Notes: a model not told the origin generated them from the letters alone. Positions 20,622 through 29,598 are shown, counted from the first letter of the stretch. The stretch: DNA of 64,000 nucleotides from Staphylococcus sp. (GCA_023665865.1 JAMPDC010000001.1:1133444-1197443); one strand, 5' to 3'. Translations and numbers: made by a program.

Positions 20622-22139
20622 ATGAAGATTTTTACTACTGAAAATATACGCAACATTGACCGCTTCACCATCGATGAGGAAGGGGTCAGCTCAATGGAGC
20701 TTATCCACCGTGTCGCCGAGGCGGTGGTGAGTGAGATATTGAACCGCTGGAGTCCCTCGAAGCCGACCATGGTCTTTGCCGGGGCGGGCAACAACGGCGC
20801 CGATGCGCTCATAGTGGCCAAGCTGCTCATTGAAGCCGGTTTCAATCCTCACGTTGTCCTCATCAATGTCAAGGGCGACTCGCTCTCGCGCGACTGCCGC
20901 GCCGCACGCGACGAGCTCATGAGGATGGGCAATGTCTCCATGACAGAGATCATCCACACTTCGCCTATCCCTACGCTGACGGCCGACCATCTCGTCATCG
21001 ACGGCCTTTTCGGCACCGGTCTCCGCAATCCTCTCGAGGGTGGCTACATGGGCATGGCGCGCTACATCAACGAATCGGGCGCTACAGTTGTGTCGATAGA
21101 TGTTCCCTCTGGCATGTTCGGCGACTGGAACACCCGCGTTCTCGCCCGCAACGTCGTGCACGCCGATCTGACCATTGCTGTCCAGTTTCCCCGTCTGGCT
21201 TTCTTCCTCAGCGACAATGCCGAGTTTGTCGGCAAGTGGAAGACAGTCGACATCGGTCTCAGCCGCCGTGCCATCGAGCAGACGCCGACAAAATATTTCC
21301 TCATCGAGAAAGAAGATGTCCGCCGGGTGCTCAAACGCCGTCCCGATTTCTGTTCGAAAGCTGATTTCGGCCACGCGCTCCTCTTCACCGGCTGCTACGG
21401 CATGATGGGTGCGGCGGTTCTTGCCGCCAAGGGTGCGCTCCGTGCTGGTGTCGGCAAACTCACCGTCCACTCCGCCCGCTGCGGCTTCCCGATATTGCAG
21501 ACGGCGGTGCCCGAAGCCCTCTTCCTCCCTGACAGAAACGAGCATGTGATCTCCGACATGACTCCGCGCGTCAACTACACCGCTCTCGGCGTCGGGCCGG
21601 GCATCGGTACCAACGACGCCACCAAGGGTGCTGTCGAGACCCTCATCAAGACTATCAAGCGCCCGATGGTGCTCGACGCCGACGCGCTCAACATCATCGC
21701 CCGCACCCCCTCGCTCATCGACCATATCACCCCGGGCTCCATCCTGACACCCCACGCCGCAGAGTTTGACCGCATTTTCGGTTCGCAGATGTCGGCCGAG
21801 TCACGTCTGCTCAAAGCCCTCGAGGTGTCTCACAAATACAAGCTCATCATCGTGCTCAAAGGTCACTACAGCGCCACTGTGCGCCCCGACGGCAAGGTGT
21901 TCTTCAACTCTACCGGTTCGGCCGGCATGGCTACAGGAGGGAGCGGAGATGTACTCACCGGCATCATCACCTCGCTCCTGGCCCAGGGCTACAAGTCGGA
22001 GATTGCCGCGACGGCCGGAGTCTACATCCACGGTCTCGCCGGCGACATGGCCGCCCACGCCGAGGGTGAATACGGTTCATCGGCCGGCGACATCGCCGCC
22101 AACGTCGGCAAGGCCATCAAGTCGATAATGGGGGTCTGA
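20622..22139 (+). CDS. nnr: Bifunctional NAD(P)H-hydrate epimerase / ADP-dependent dehydratase
   Basis: Repairs damaged NAD(P)H hydrates in the cytoplasm. The N-terminal half (to about residue 215) is the YjeF_N epimerase with GAGNNGADAL and GLFGTGLRNPLEG. The C-terminal half is the ribokinase-like ADP-dependent dehydratase with VLDADALNII and the GGSGDVLTGIITSLL motif. Length, about 505 residues, is normal for the fused enzyme. I use the ATG at 20622 rather than the TTG at 20616. It follows the HAD gene by 78 bp with its own possible promoter. Confidence 0.95.
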   Translation: MKIFTTENIRNIDRFTIDEEGVSSMELIHRVAEAVVSEILNRWSPSKPTMVFAGAGNNGADALIVAKLLIEAGFNPHVVLINVKGDSLSRDCRAARDELMRMGNVSMTEIIHTSPIPTLTADHLVIDGLFGTGLRNPLEGGYMGMARYINESGATVVSIDVPSGMFGDWNTRVLARNVVHADLTIAVQFPRLAFFLSDNAEFVGKWKTVDIGLSRRAIEQTPTKYFLIEKEDVRRVLKRRPDFCSKADFGHALLFTGCYGMMGAAVLAAKGALRAGVGKLTVHSARCGFPILQTAVPEALFLPDRNEHVISDMTPRVNYTALGVGPGIGTNDATKGAVETLIKTIKRPMVLDADALNIIARTPSLIDHITPGSILTPHAAEFDRIFGSQMSAESRLLKALEVSHKYKLIIVLKGHYSATVRPDGKVFFNSTGSAGMATGGSGDVLTGIITSLLAQGYKSEIAATAGVYIHGLAGDMAAHAEGEYGSSAGDIAANVGKAIKSIMGV

Positions 22140-22209
22140 CGCGGCCGTTGTAAAAACGTAAAAAACATTGTAAACTCATCTACCCACACATATATCTGCT
22201 ATATATCGG

Positions 22210-23301
22210 ATGAAAAAACTATTTTCCATATTGCTGACCGGTGCGCTGGCTTGTCTGCCCGCCGCCGCACAGACATCGACCAAACTCACGGCAACCAAGG
22301 CTAACGAATATGGTCTGATGTACACTCTCCCGCTGACCGCTTTTGAGGTGACCATAGCTGTCGAGAAGACTGTCAACACCCCGGGCGATTTCTATCAGTA
22401 TGCACGCAAGTATCTCAACACCGACCCGATCCTTAAGCCCTCGACCTCGTGGCGCATCAAGGAAGCCGTGGTCAATCCCGTGGCTGTCGCCGATGAAAAT
22501 GAGCGCTATCTGGCTAATTTCAAGGGTGGAGTGGGGACATTCATGATGCTCTCCGACGAAAATTTCCCCCTCTCGGTCAACGATGAGGACTATGATGCAG
22601 AGATCACCTTCACCGAGCTCCCCAAGGCTGTTCCCGCAGAGCCGACCGTGCTCCAGCGCCCCGTGGCACAGCAGGCCATGACTCCTGAGATGATCCAGAG
22701 CAAATCGTCGGCAAAGCGCGCCGAGCTTGCTGCCGACAAGATATATGAACTCCGTACAAACCGCAACGAGATCATCTCCGGACAGGCAGAGGCCATGCCT
22801 TCCGACGGTGCTGCCATGAAGCTCGCCCTCGACCAACTGACAGCTCAGGAAGAGGCTCTGACGGCAATGTTTCTCGGTACGGTACAGAAGTCGGTCGAGG
22901 TCCGCACCTACACTGTCTATCTTCCTGACGATCCCGCCGGGGGGCGTGAGATAGTGGCCCGTCTCTCGCCGGTCGACGGACTTGTCGATTCCAAAGACCT
23001 CTCGGGCGATCCGATCTATATCACCATCACTCCCACTACCCGTGGCGAAATCCCTGTCAATGAGAAGGGGGTGGCCAAGAGTTTCCCCAAGGGAGGTGTG
23101 GCCTACCGCATCCCCGGCGCAGCGAGGGTGAAACTCTCGTTTGACGACCGCACACTCACGGAGAAGGAGTTTGACGTGGCCCAGTATGGCGTTGTCTTCG
23201 GCCTTGATCCGGGTCTGTTTACCAATAAGAAGGCTCCGGCCTATCTCCACTACAATCCTCTGACCGGCGGCGTGCGCGAACTGGGTACACTTGAAAAATA
23301 A
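22210..23301 (+). CDS. DUF4831 family exported protein
   Basis: A 363-residue protein with an N-terminal signal peptide (LFSILLTGALACLPAAAQ). The opening GLMYTLPLTAFEVTIAVEK and the later AYRIPGAARVKLSFDDRTL are typical of DUF4831, a family found almost only in Bacteroidota. No enzyme motif is visible; the long region rich in short beta strands and helices gives no clue to function. It probably resides in the periplasm. A GC-rich hairpin follows directly (23306-23338). Confidence 0.8.
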   Translation: MKKLFSILLTGALACLPAAAQTSTKLTATKANEYGLMYTLPLTAFEVTIAVEKTVNTPGDFYQYARKYLNTDPILKPSTSWRIKEAVVNPVAVADENERYLANFKGGVGTFMMLSDENFPLSVNDEDYDAEITFTELPKAVPAEPTVLQRPVAQQAMTPEMIQSKSSAKRAELAADKIYELRTNRNEIISGQAEAMPSDGAAMKLALDQLTAQEEALTAMFLGTVQKSVEVRTYTVYLPDDPAGGREIVARLSPVDGLVDSKDLSGDPIYITITPTTRGEIPVNEKGVAKSFPKGGVAYRIPGAARVKLSFDDRTLTEKEFDVAQYGVVFGLDPGLFTNKKAPAYLHYNPLTGGVRELGTLEK

Positions 23302-23305
23302 TTTC

Positions 23306-23338
23306 CCCCGTTTTTGTATTATCGCACCATAAACGGGG
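23306..23338 (+). terminator. Hairpin after the DUF4831 gene
   Basis: CCCCGTTT at 23306-23313 pairs perfectly with AAACGGGG at 23331-23338, with a 17-nt loop that carries TTATCGCACC. It probably ends DUF4831 transcription, but it also overlaps the upstream promoter element of the next gene, so termination and initiation share DNA here. Confidence 0.55.
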
Positions 23339-23374
23339 TCTGACGGCAGTAAATTTGTGAAGTTTTTAAACTTC
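23313..23374 (+). promoter_or_regulatory. Unusual promoter and operator-like palindrome ahead of the phage-like pair
   Basis: TAAATTTG at 23350-23357 fits the Bacteroidales -7 element, but the -33 position, 21 bp upstream, holds the end of ATTATCGCACC (23318-23328) instead of TTG. The block TTTG-T-ATTATCGCACC (23313-23328) recurs with one change at 41692-41707 before the amidase gene. Just after the -7 element lies the inverted repeat GAAGTTT-TT-AAACTTC (23359-23374), a candidate operator. Start codon at 23395. Confidence 0.6.
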
Positions 23375-23394
23375 CAAATACCCATCTGTCCGTC

Positions 23395-25935
23395 ATGAAA
23401 CCCACCGACAAGCGCACAAATCCATCAGTCATCCGTTTTCCCGTCGCCACTCTCGGCGATGGCAACGTAGATATTTGCCACAACCTGCGTCCTCCCCTCA
23501 GAGGTCGTGGGTTGTGTGCCATACATAGCCCTGTCCCGCTCATAGAATCGCACTATCCCGGCGCCAGGTTGCTCCCTGGAGGGAGCCGCACGTCAGGCGA
23601 CCGCCGTATTCTTTTCATGGAATACCGCGGCAATCTGCTATGTCTCGATGAGGGGAAAGCGACCGCACTCACCCCGGTGGCAGGCAAGCCTGCGGCCATC
23701 CTTGCCACCACGACCGGCTATGTCGTCATGATGGGGGAGGGGGCATCTCCTATGTCGCTCCGCGAGGAGGCTGACGGCACGTGGTCATGGCGCCCGGCAG
23801 TCAGTTTCCAGGCCCCGTTTGCCATTGTGCGCAAGGACGAGGGACTCCTCTCGGCCGAGATCACCGCGCCGACCCTCCACGGCAGCTACAGTTCGCGCTC
23901 AGCCTCGCTGACAGCCGCCGACGCCGCGGCCTATGGCAAACTCATCGTCGATGCCTACTCGCGCATCAGCTCGCGTGCTGCCGCCAGACGGGTGTTTTTC
24001 CAACCGGTCATGGCCCGCTACCGCGTGAGAGGTCAGGATGGCTCCGTGTTGTGGCTCTCGGCGCCTGTGTTGGTATCGCCTCAGACGGGCGAACAGTTGA
24101 CCGGCGCGGATTTCACTCTTTCGGGCAGCGGATTCTCCACCTCGTCGGGCGCCACGCTCTCAGCCCGCACTTTCAGCCTCGGGCTGCGCTCATACGCGCC
24201 GCTCGACAGCGACTGGAGCCGGATGGTCAAATGTGTTGAGGTGCTCGTCAGCCCGCAGCTTCATCCGCTCGACGACAGCCTCACCGCAAACTGCACTTTC
24301 GGCCAGTTTACGACCACTTCCGCGCAGTTACATGTCGCTCTGCCCGGTGTCGATGACCGGCTCGCCTCCACGGGGAGTGGCGGTTCCTCGCTCCGTGCCA
24401 AGATCGAGGCTCTCCTCAGCCATCTTGACACAGCTTTGGAGACAGTTGCGTCTGTCCTTCCCGATCCCGCGACGGACGAGTGGGGGAACCGGCTCAGCTT
24501 CTACGGTCACGCCCCGCGCGACCTCAGCTCCGAGATGCGACGGCTCCGTACGCTTCTGTCGTCAACCGTCACGGCTGCAACACCCGAGGAGGAGGCGCTC
24601 GCAGCCCTGTCGCTCCCTCATGCACTGAATGTGTCACTCACAGGAGTCAGTGGCGACTGTGTTGTGCTCGGCGGACTCAGCGCCACCCGCTTCACCGGCT
24701 GGCTACCCGCGGATTTTGCCGTCGAGGGGACGGGTGCAGGCGTCAGCGACGCCTATCCGCAGGCATGCAAGGTCACATTTGCCGACGGGAGCACATCGGT
24801 CGGCGCCGGGCTGACTCTCGGGTTCATCCCGACCGCCCTCTCGCCGCTTCTCGTCTATCCCGCTGCCGATGCTGTGGGGCTGGAGCTCTATTTCGATAGA
24901 TTTACCCTCAATCTCACTCTCACTCCCGACCCCTCTGGGCGCTATTCCTATTGGCTCGCCGACGATTGCCGGCCCGTGGACTGTAGCTCTCCCCTCCGTC
25001 CGGCCTTTATCCTTCCTGCCGCCTCGCCGAGACCCCGCTGCTTCGACGGGATGCTCGCAGTTGCGACGTTCACATCGCCTCTCCGGCCCGTCTGCGTCAC
25101 CCGTGTGGCCGAAACCGCGCCGGTGGCCATCTGCGCCTCTCCCTCGCAGTCGGGTGGATGGGACACCGGAGCCCCACGCTTCTATCTCTTCGGTGCGGCA
25201 GGCATACAGGCACTCACTGTCAACACTTCCCGCACACGCCTGACGGCCCGTTCGCTCGATTCCAGACCTGTCGTGGATCCTCAGGCTGTCTGTGATCTCG
25301 GTCCTCGCGGTGTCGCGGCCATAGCAGGGTGCGATCTTCTCATATTCAGCGGACAGCGCGTCACCACCATCCATCCGCTCGCAGGGCGTGCACGCCTCGG
25401 TTGGATTCCGGCCCGCAGCGAGCTGACCTGTTTCTACACTGCCGCCCAACCCTGTCCCGAGACCTTCACCGTTGCCGAGGGTGGGGAAGAGCATCAGCTA
25501 CATGTCGACGCCATGGTTTTCAATCTCGACAGCGGCGACCGCTACTCGCGTTCCACCCCGGTGGTGGCGTCGCTTCTCTCCGATGCGTCCGGACTTCACA
25601 TACTCGACGCCGCCGGGCAGCTCTACGACTTCACGCGTGAGCTGACCGACGGCGATGAGGTCGATATCTGTTTCCGCTCCAACGTCGCCGCCACCGACTT
25701 CTCACCCTCCCGCCGTCTCTTCGCCCTGCCACTTGCAGGAAGCATCCGGGAGGGGCACGTCGAAATCCGTGGCGACAACGGTGGCGGCATCCGTGCCTCC
25801 GACATGCTTGCGTCGTGGGTTGTCAGCGGCGACATCGCCCATCTGCCACCATGTCCCGTCTTCACCCCTCACCGCCACAATCTCAGTCTCACCATCCGGG
25901 CCTCGGCCTCCTCAATCCGTCTCTCTCAGCCATGA
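23395..25935 (+). CDS. Large protein of unknown function coupled to a phage terminase
   Basis: An 846-residue protein that I do not recognise with confidence. It has no signal peptide or membrane helix and is rich in Ser, Ala, Leu and short beta-strand-like segments. A helical stretch at about residues 335-405 (SLRAKIEALLSHLDTALETV and following) interrupts the beta-rich parts. The C-terminal half contains repeats of the kind V-A-I-A-G-C-D-L-L-I-F-S-G (about residue 645), reminiscent of propeller-like phage tail or stabilisation proteins, but this is only an impression. Its stop codon overlaps the terminase start (ATGA, 25932-25935), so the two are translationally coupled. Base composition resembles that of its neighbours, suggesting long residence in the genome. 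Confidence 0.6.
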   Translation: MKPTDKRTNPSVIRFPVATLGDGNVDICHNLRPPLRGRGLCAIHSPVPLIESHYPGARLLPGGSRTSGDRRILFMEYRGNLLCLDEGKATALTPVAGKPAAILATTTGYVVMMGEGASPMSLREEADGTWSWRPAVSFQAPFAIVRKDEGLLSAEITAPTLHGSYSSRSASLTAADAAAYGKLIVDAYSRISSRAAARRVFFQPVMARYRVRGQDGSVLWLSAPVLVSPQTGEQLTGADFTLSGSGFSTSSGATLSARTFSLGLRSYAPLDSDWSRMVKCVEVLVSPQLHPLDDSLTANCTFGQFTTTSAQLHVALPGVDDRLASTGSGGSSLRAKIEALLSHLDTALETVASVLPDPATDEWGNRLSFYGHAPRDLSSEMRRLRTLLSSTVTAATPEEEALAALSLPHALNVSLTGVSGDCVVLGGLSATRFTGWLPADFAVEGTGAGVSDAYPQACKVTFADGSTSVGAGLTLGFIPTALSPLLVYPAADAVGLELYFDRFTLNLTLTPDPSGRYSYWLADDCRPVDCSSPLRPAFILPAASPRPRCFDGMLAVATFTSPLRPVCVTRVAETAPVAICASPSQSGGWDTGAPRFYLFGAAGIQALTVNTSRTRLTARSLDSRPVVDPQAVCDLGPRGVAAIAGCDLLIFSGQRVTTIHPLAGRARLGWIPARSELTCFYTAAQPCPETFTVAEGGEEHQLHVDAMVFNLDSGDRYSRSTPVVASLLSDASGLHILDAAGQLYDFTRELTDGDEVDICFRSNVAATDFSPSRRLFALPLAGSIREGHVEIRGDNGGGIRASDMLASWVVSGDIAHLPPCPVFTPHRHNLSLTIRASASSIRLSQP

Positions 25936-27797
25936 AAATAGAAGAAATCCTGCTTGAAAACGCGCGCAGGCACGCCCAGCTTGCCTATGCGCCCGATCCG
26001 ATCGCCGGTGATGCCGCCGATCCGGACCGCTCGGCCTACACTTTCGGGGCCACCACTTTCTATCTCCCCGCAGCCATGCTCGCCGATCCCAAGCTCGCGC
26101 TTGTCGGTAATCTCCGCGACCTCGCAAGGCTGCGCTTCAGATATGACTTCCCCTTCTGGGCGGCTACCTGTGTCACGATCAAAGACAAGATCACGGGGCG
26201 CGACGTCCCCTTCATCCTCAACCGTCCCCAGCGTCGTCTTGTGGCCATGCTCGAGAGCGAGCGCACGCAGGGCCACCCTCTGCGCCTCATCATGCTCAAG
26301 GCACGCCAGTGGGGCGGCTCGACGCTCATCCAGGTCTACTTCGCGTGGATACAGATCATCCATTGCCGAAACTGGAATTCACTCATCTGCGCCCACGTCA
26401 AGGACACAGCCGCAACGATACGCGGCATGTACACCAAACTTCTCGCCCGCTATCCCGAGGAATATTGGGAAGAGGAGACCGCACCGGAGTTCCGCCCCTT
26501 CGAGCGCATGAGCAACACGAGGGTCATCCAGGGGCGAGGCTGCCGTGTCACTGTCTGCTCGAGCGAGAATCAGGAGGCGACCCGTGGTCAGGACTATGCT
26601 CTCGCCCATCTGAGTGAGGTGGCTTTCTGGAAAAACTCCACGCTCCACAATCCCGTCGATCTGCTGCGCTCAGTGGCCTCCGGCATCGCCTCCAAGCCAT
26701 TCTCATTCATAGCGATGGAGAGCACGGCCAACGGTGTCGGCAACTTCTTCCACCGCGAGTGGATGAGAGCCAACAAGCCGGGTGCGAGCGACAAACTGCC
26801 GTTTTTCGTCCCCTGGCATGAGATCGAGATTAACCGGACCGAGGTCTCTGACCCGGAGAGCTTCTGGGAGAGTCTCGACGAATATGAACGCGAACTTTGG
26901 GAAGACCACGGCTGCACTCTGGAAGCCATCAAGTGGTATCACGACAAGCGCCTCGGTTTTCCCGACCACCGCTCGATGATGGCCGAATATCCGACCACCC
27001 CTGCCGAAGCCTTCGCGTCGACCTCGCGCAACGTGTTTGCCACGTGCGACATCGAGGCTCTGCGCAGGGATTGCACCGACGCCGGTGAGAGGGGCGAGAT
27101 GAGCTCATCGGAGCGGGGCGACGTCGATGGCCCGTCGGCCCGCTTCATCCCCTCGCCCGACGGCAAGCTGGAGATCTGGAGCCGCCCGCACAAGGATGGT
27201 GACTATCTGGTCTGTGTCGACATCGGCGGCCGCACCCGTGGAGCCGACTATTCGGTCATCTGTGTCGTCGACCGTCATTCCGCGGGCGGAGGACGTCCGG
27301 AGATTGTAGCGCAGTGGCGCGGCCACATCGACCACGATCTCCTCGCGCAAAAAGCCGGAGCCATAGGCCGCTACTATGGCGACGCGCTGCTCGTCATCGA
27401 GAGCAATTCGTGGGAAAGTTCCTCGGAAGGGCAGGGGCGTTTTATCCTCGACCGCCTCTCGGCCACCTATCCCAATCTCTATTTCCGCCCGTCGGGAGGA
27501 GGCGAGTCCATGATGGCCGGTTTCCATGTCAATGTCCGTACAAAGGCGGCCATCATAGCCAATCTTGTCGCCTATGTGCGCGAGAGGGCCTATGTGGAGC
27601 GCTCGTCGGCCGCTTGCGATGAAATGTTGCAATACGAGGCTCTACCCGACGGGAGCTATGCCGCCGCCCGCGGCTGTCACGACGACATGCTGATGACCCG
27701 TGCCATCGCTCTCTATCTCCACGCCTCCCTGTCGGTGTCGGCCACGGTCGGGTATCACGGCCACCCCTTCCGCTCCCTCCTCGACAACTGCCGTTGA
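25932..27797 (+). CDS. Phage-type terminase large subunit, apparently intact
   Basis: Encodes 621 residues from the ATG at 25932, the one coupled to the previous gene; the frame stays open further upstream only as overlap. The ATPase half has a Walker A-like KARQWGGST (about 123-131), a Walker B-like HLSEVAFW with Glu229, and the coupling-type AMESTANG (about 261). The nuclease half has the three acidic positions of the RuvC-like fold: Asp430 in VCVDIGG, Glu490 in LLVIESN and Asp584/585 in GCHDDML. These are the parts of a motor that packages DNA into a prohead and cuts it. No small terminase, portal, capsid or integrase gene is in the window. The gene ends at a bidirectional terminator facing a histone-H1-like gene. 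Confidence 0.88.
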   Translation: MKIEEILLENARRHAQLAYAPDPIAGDAADPDRSAYTFGATTFYLPAAMLADPKLALVGNLRDLARLRFRYDFPFWAATCVTIKDKITGRDVPFILNRPQRRLVAMLESERTQGHPLRLIMLKARQWGGSTLIQVYFAWIQIIHCRNWNSLICAHVKDTAATIRGMYTKLLARYPEEYWEEETAPEFRPFERMSNTRVIQGRGCRVTVCSSENQEATRGQDYALAHLSEVAFWKNSTLHNPVDLLRSVASGIASKPFSFIAMESTANGVGNFFHREWMRANKPGASDKLPFFVPWHEIEINRTEVSDPESFWESLDEYERELWEDHGCTLEAIKWYHDKRLGFPDHRSMMAEYPTTPAEAFASTSRNVFATCDIEALRRDCTDAGERGEMSSSERGDVDGPSARFIPSPDGKLEIWSRPHKDGDYLVCVDIGGRTRGADYSVICVVDRHSAGGGRPEIVAQWRGHIDHDLLAQKAGAIGRYYGDALLVIESNSWESSSEGQGRFILDRLSATYPNLYFRPSGGGESMMAGFHVNVRTKAAIIANLVAYVRERAYVERSSAACDEMLQYEALPDGSYAAARGCHDDMLMTRAIALYLHASLSVSATVGYHGHPFRSLLDNCR

Positions 27798-27815
27798 CCT
27801 CCACGCACACACGAA

Positions 27816-27850
27816 AAAAGGACAGCTGAACTGAATCAGACTGTCCTTTT
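27816..27850. terminator. Bidirectional terminator between terminase and H1-like gene
   Basis: AAAAGGACAG at 27816-27825 pairs perfectly with CTGTCCTTTT at 27841-27850 around a 15-nt loop. A-run and T-run flank the stem, so it can stop transcription arriving from either side, as expected between convergent genes. Confidence 0.85.
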
Positions 27851-27874
27851 AGGTCGTGTGGTGTGGTAAATCTC

Positions 27875-28048
27875 TTATTTACCGGCTGCGATAGACTCTT
27901 TGCGGAACTGCTTGAGAAGCTTTTCGATTTCGAGGGATACTTTACGTGCGCGGGCGCCGGCAGCTTTGTTGCCATTTTCTACTTGAGCCTGTGCGTCCTT
28001 TGCAAAAGCCTCAAAGTTCGCAGCCAGATTTTCAACGAGAGTTTTCAT
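27875..28048 (-). CDS. Histone H1-like small DNA-binding protein (Hc1 family)
   Basis: A 57-residue protein read on the minus strand, from the CAT at 28046-28048 to the TTA at 27875-27877. It starts MKTLVENLAANFEAF and contains KAAGARARKVSLEIEKLL and KQFRKESIAAGK; this Ala/Lys/Arg-rich helical layout matches the short Hc1 / histone-H1-like proteins common in Bacteroidales, which are thought to bind and compact DNA. It has its own promoter (TTGC at 28183-28186, 20 bp, TATATTTG at 28155-28162) and a leader of about 100 nt. It converges on the terminase gene. Confidence 0.85.
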   Translation of the reverse strand: MKTLVENLAANFEAFAKDAQAQVENGNKAAGARARKVSLEIEKLLKQFRKESIAAGK

Positions 28049-28154
28049 TGGTAATTGGGGTGTAGTTAAAAAAATTGTTAGTAAATTATAGTTTCGAGAA
28101 TATGGAGAGCCACAAAGTCAGCATGAAAAGCCGGTGGCTAAATGCTCGTTTTTG

Positions 28155-28186
28155 CAAATATACGGACAAAAAGATTAATTTTGCAA
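28155..28186 (-). promoter_or_regulatory. Promoter of the H1-like gene
   Basis: On the minus strand, TTGC (28183-28186) and TATATTTG (28155-28162) are separated by 20 bp, a near-perfect Bacteroidales housekeeping promoter. Transcription should start near 28148, leaving a leader of about 100 nt before the ATG at 28048. Confidence 0.75.
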
Positions 28187-28266
28187 GATTTTTGTTAAAA
28201 ATATTTGCTAAAACTCTCGAAATCCATACTTTTAATCGTTTTAACGTTGGATTCACGTCTTTTTCA

Positions 28267-28274
28267 TAACTTTG
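28267..28274 (+). promoter_or_regulatory. -7 element of the M16 peptidase gene
   Basis: TAACTTTG fits TAnnTTTG and lies 31 bp before the ATG at 28306. A TTGG lies 16 bp upstream, closer than the usual 19-21 bp. Together with the divergent H1 promoter it accounts for the 257-bp gap at 28049-28305. Confidence 0.55.
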
Positions 28275-28305
28275 CAACCTCTTAGTTAACCCCAGGGAGC
28301 GTATC

Positions 28306-29598
28306 ATGATTGACTTCACCCGTTTCACCTTGCCCAATGGCTTGCGCGTCATACATAACTATGACCCTTCTACCGCGATGGTCGCGGTCAACATACTATA
28401 TAATGTCGGTTCGCGCGACGAAGACCCATCGATGACAGGCCTCGCCCATCTGTTCGAGCATCTGATGTTTGGCGGTTCGGTCAACGTCCCGGACTTCGAT
28501 GCAGAGATGGAGCGTGCCGGCGGCATGAACAACGCATGGACCTCCAACGATTTCACAAACTTCTATGACGTCGCCCCGGCCCAGAATTTCGAGACCCTTC
28601 TCTGGCTTGAGAGCGACCGCATGCTCGGTCTCGCCTTTTCCGACAAGGCTCTCGAAGTGCAGCGCAGCGTGGTCATCGAGGAGTTCAAACAGACCCATCT
28701 CAACCGTCCGTATGGCGACCTCTATCATGAGCTCCGCTCGCTCGTCTATCACAACCATCCCTACAGAGTCCCCACTATCGGTGTCGACCCCTCGCATATC
28801 GAGAAGGTCACCCAGGCCGATGTCCGAGACTTCTTCTTCAGTCACTACGGCCCGAACAATGCTGTGCTTGCCGTCAGCGGCAACGTGACGCTTGAGGAAG
28901 TGCGCCGTGGGGTGGAGTGCTGGTTCGCTCCCATACCGGCCCGCGACATCCGTCCGCGCACCTATGCCCCCGAACCGCTTCCGGAGACTCCGCGGATGAA
29001 GGAAGTGCGGGGCCATGTGCCTCAGACCTGTGTGGTCGTGGCCTATCCGATGCCTGCCTACGGCGAGCCGGGCTACATAGAGTGTGATCTGATCACCGAT
29101 ATCCTCGCCTCCGGACGCTCCTCGCGCTTCTACCGCCGCCTCCTGCTCGGCAGCGATCTCTTCACCTCGGCCGACGCCGTCATCACCGGCAGTGAGGAGC
29201 CGGGCATGCTGATGCTCAAGGGCCACCTTGCCGATTCCTCGGAGGAAGCGGCCCACATAGCCGCCGGTCGTCTCATGGCCGAAGCCTCGGCTCTCTGCTA
29301 TCAGGCCTCGCGCCCCGACCGTCTATCCTACCGTCTGGCAGAGGCTCGTCCCGACGGTGTGACCCCCTATGAGGTCGAGCGCGCCATCAACCGCTTTGCG
29401 AGCGACTTCACCTTCTCGTCGCTGAGCTACCTCCAGCGCGCCCAGGCCCTTGCGATGGCCGAGATGCACGGCGAGGATATCAACGAGATTGTCCCTGCCT
29501 ACCGCCGCGTGACTACCGCCATGATAGCCACCACAGCGCGCCGTGTGCTCAATCCGCGCCACGCCTGCACCCTCATCTACCGCCCCGAGGAGGCGTGA
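28306..29598 (+). CDS. M16 family zinc peptidase
   Basis: A 430-residue insulinase-type (M16) protease. The inverted zinc motif HLFEH lies in GLAHLFEHLMFGGS (about residues 47-60), and the distal acidic ligand is in the following ALEVQRSVVIEEFKQ helix. The N-terminal half is the active domain and the C-terminal half the inactive-type M16_C domain. No signal peptide is seen, so it is probably cytoplasmic, like the PqqL/YmxG-type processing peptidases. It is monocistronic; rimP follows after 172 bp with its own promoter. Confidence 0.9.
   Translation: MIDFTRFTLPNGLRVIHNYDPSTAMVAVNILYNVGSRDEDPSMTGLAHLFEHLMFGGSVNVPDFDAEMERAGGMNNAWTSNDFTNFYDVAPAQNFETLLWLESDRMLGLAFSDKALEVQRSVVIEEFKQTHLNRPYGDLYHELRSLVYHNHPYRVPTIGVDPSHIEKVTQADVRDFFFSHYGPNNAVLAVSGNVTLEEVRRGVECWFAPIPARDIRPRTYAPEPLPETPRMKEVRGHVPQTCVVVAYPMPAYGEPGYIECDLITDILASGRSSRFYRRLLLGSDLFTSADAVITGSEEPGMLMLKGHLADSSEEAAHIAAGRLMAEASALCYQASRPDRLSYRLAEARPDGVTPYEVERAINRFASDFTFSSLSYLQRAQALAMAEMHGEDINEIVPAYRRVTTAMIATTARRVLNPRHACTLIYRPEEA

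Noticed and set aside
20691-21755. Open frame antisense to nnr (354 codons)
   Set aside because: Mirror of the biased codons of nnr; no domain and no promoter.
23395-27797. Terminase pair considered as the remnant of an ordinary decaying prophage
   Set aside because: Not excluded, but ranked below domestication because both frames are full length, the catalytic residues are intact, the genes are coupled and a distinctive promoter is shared with the amidase.
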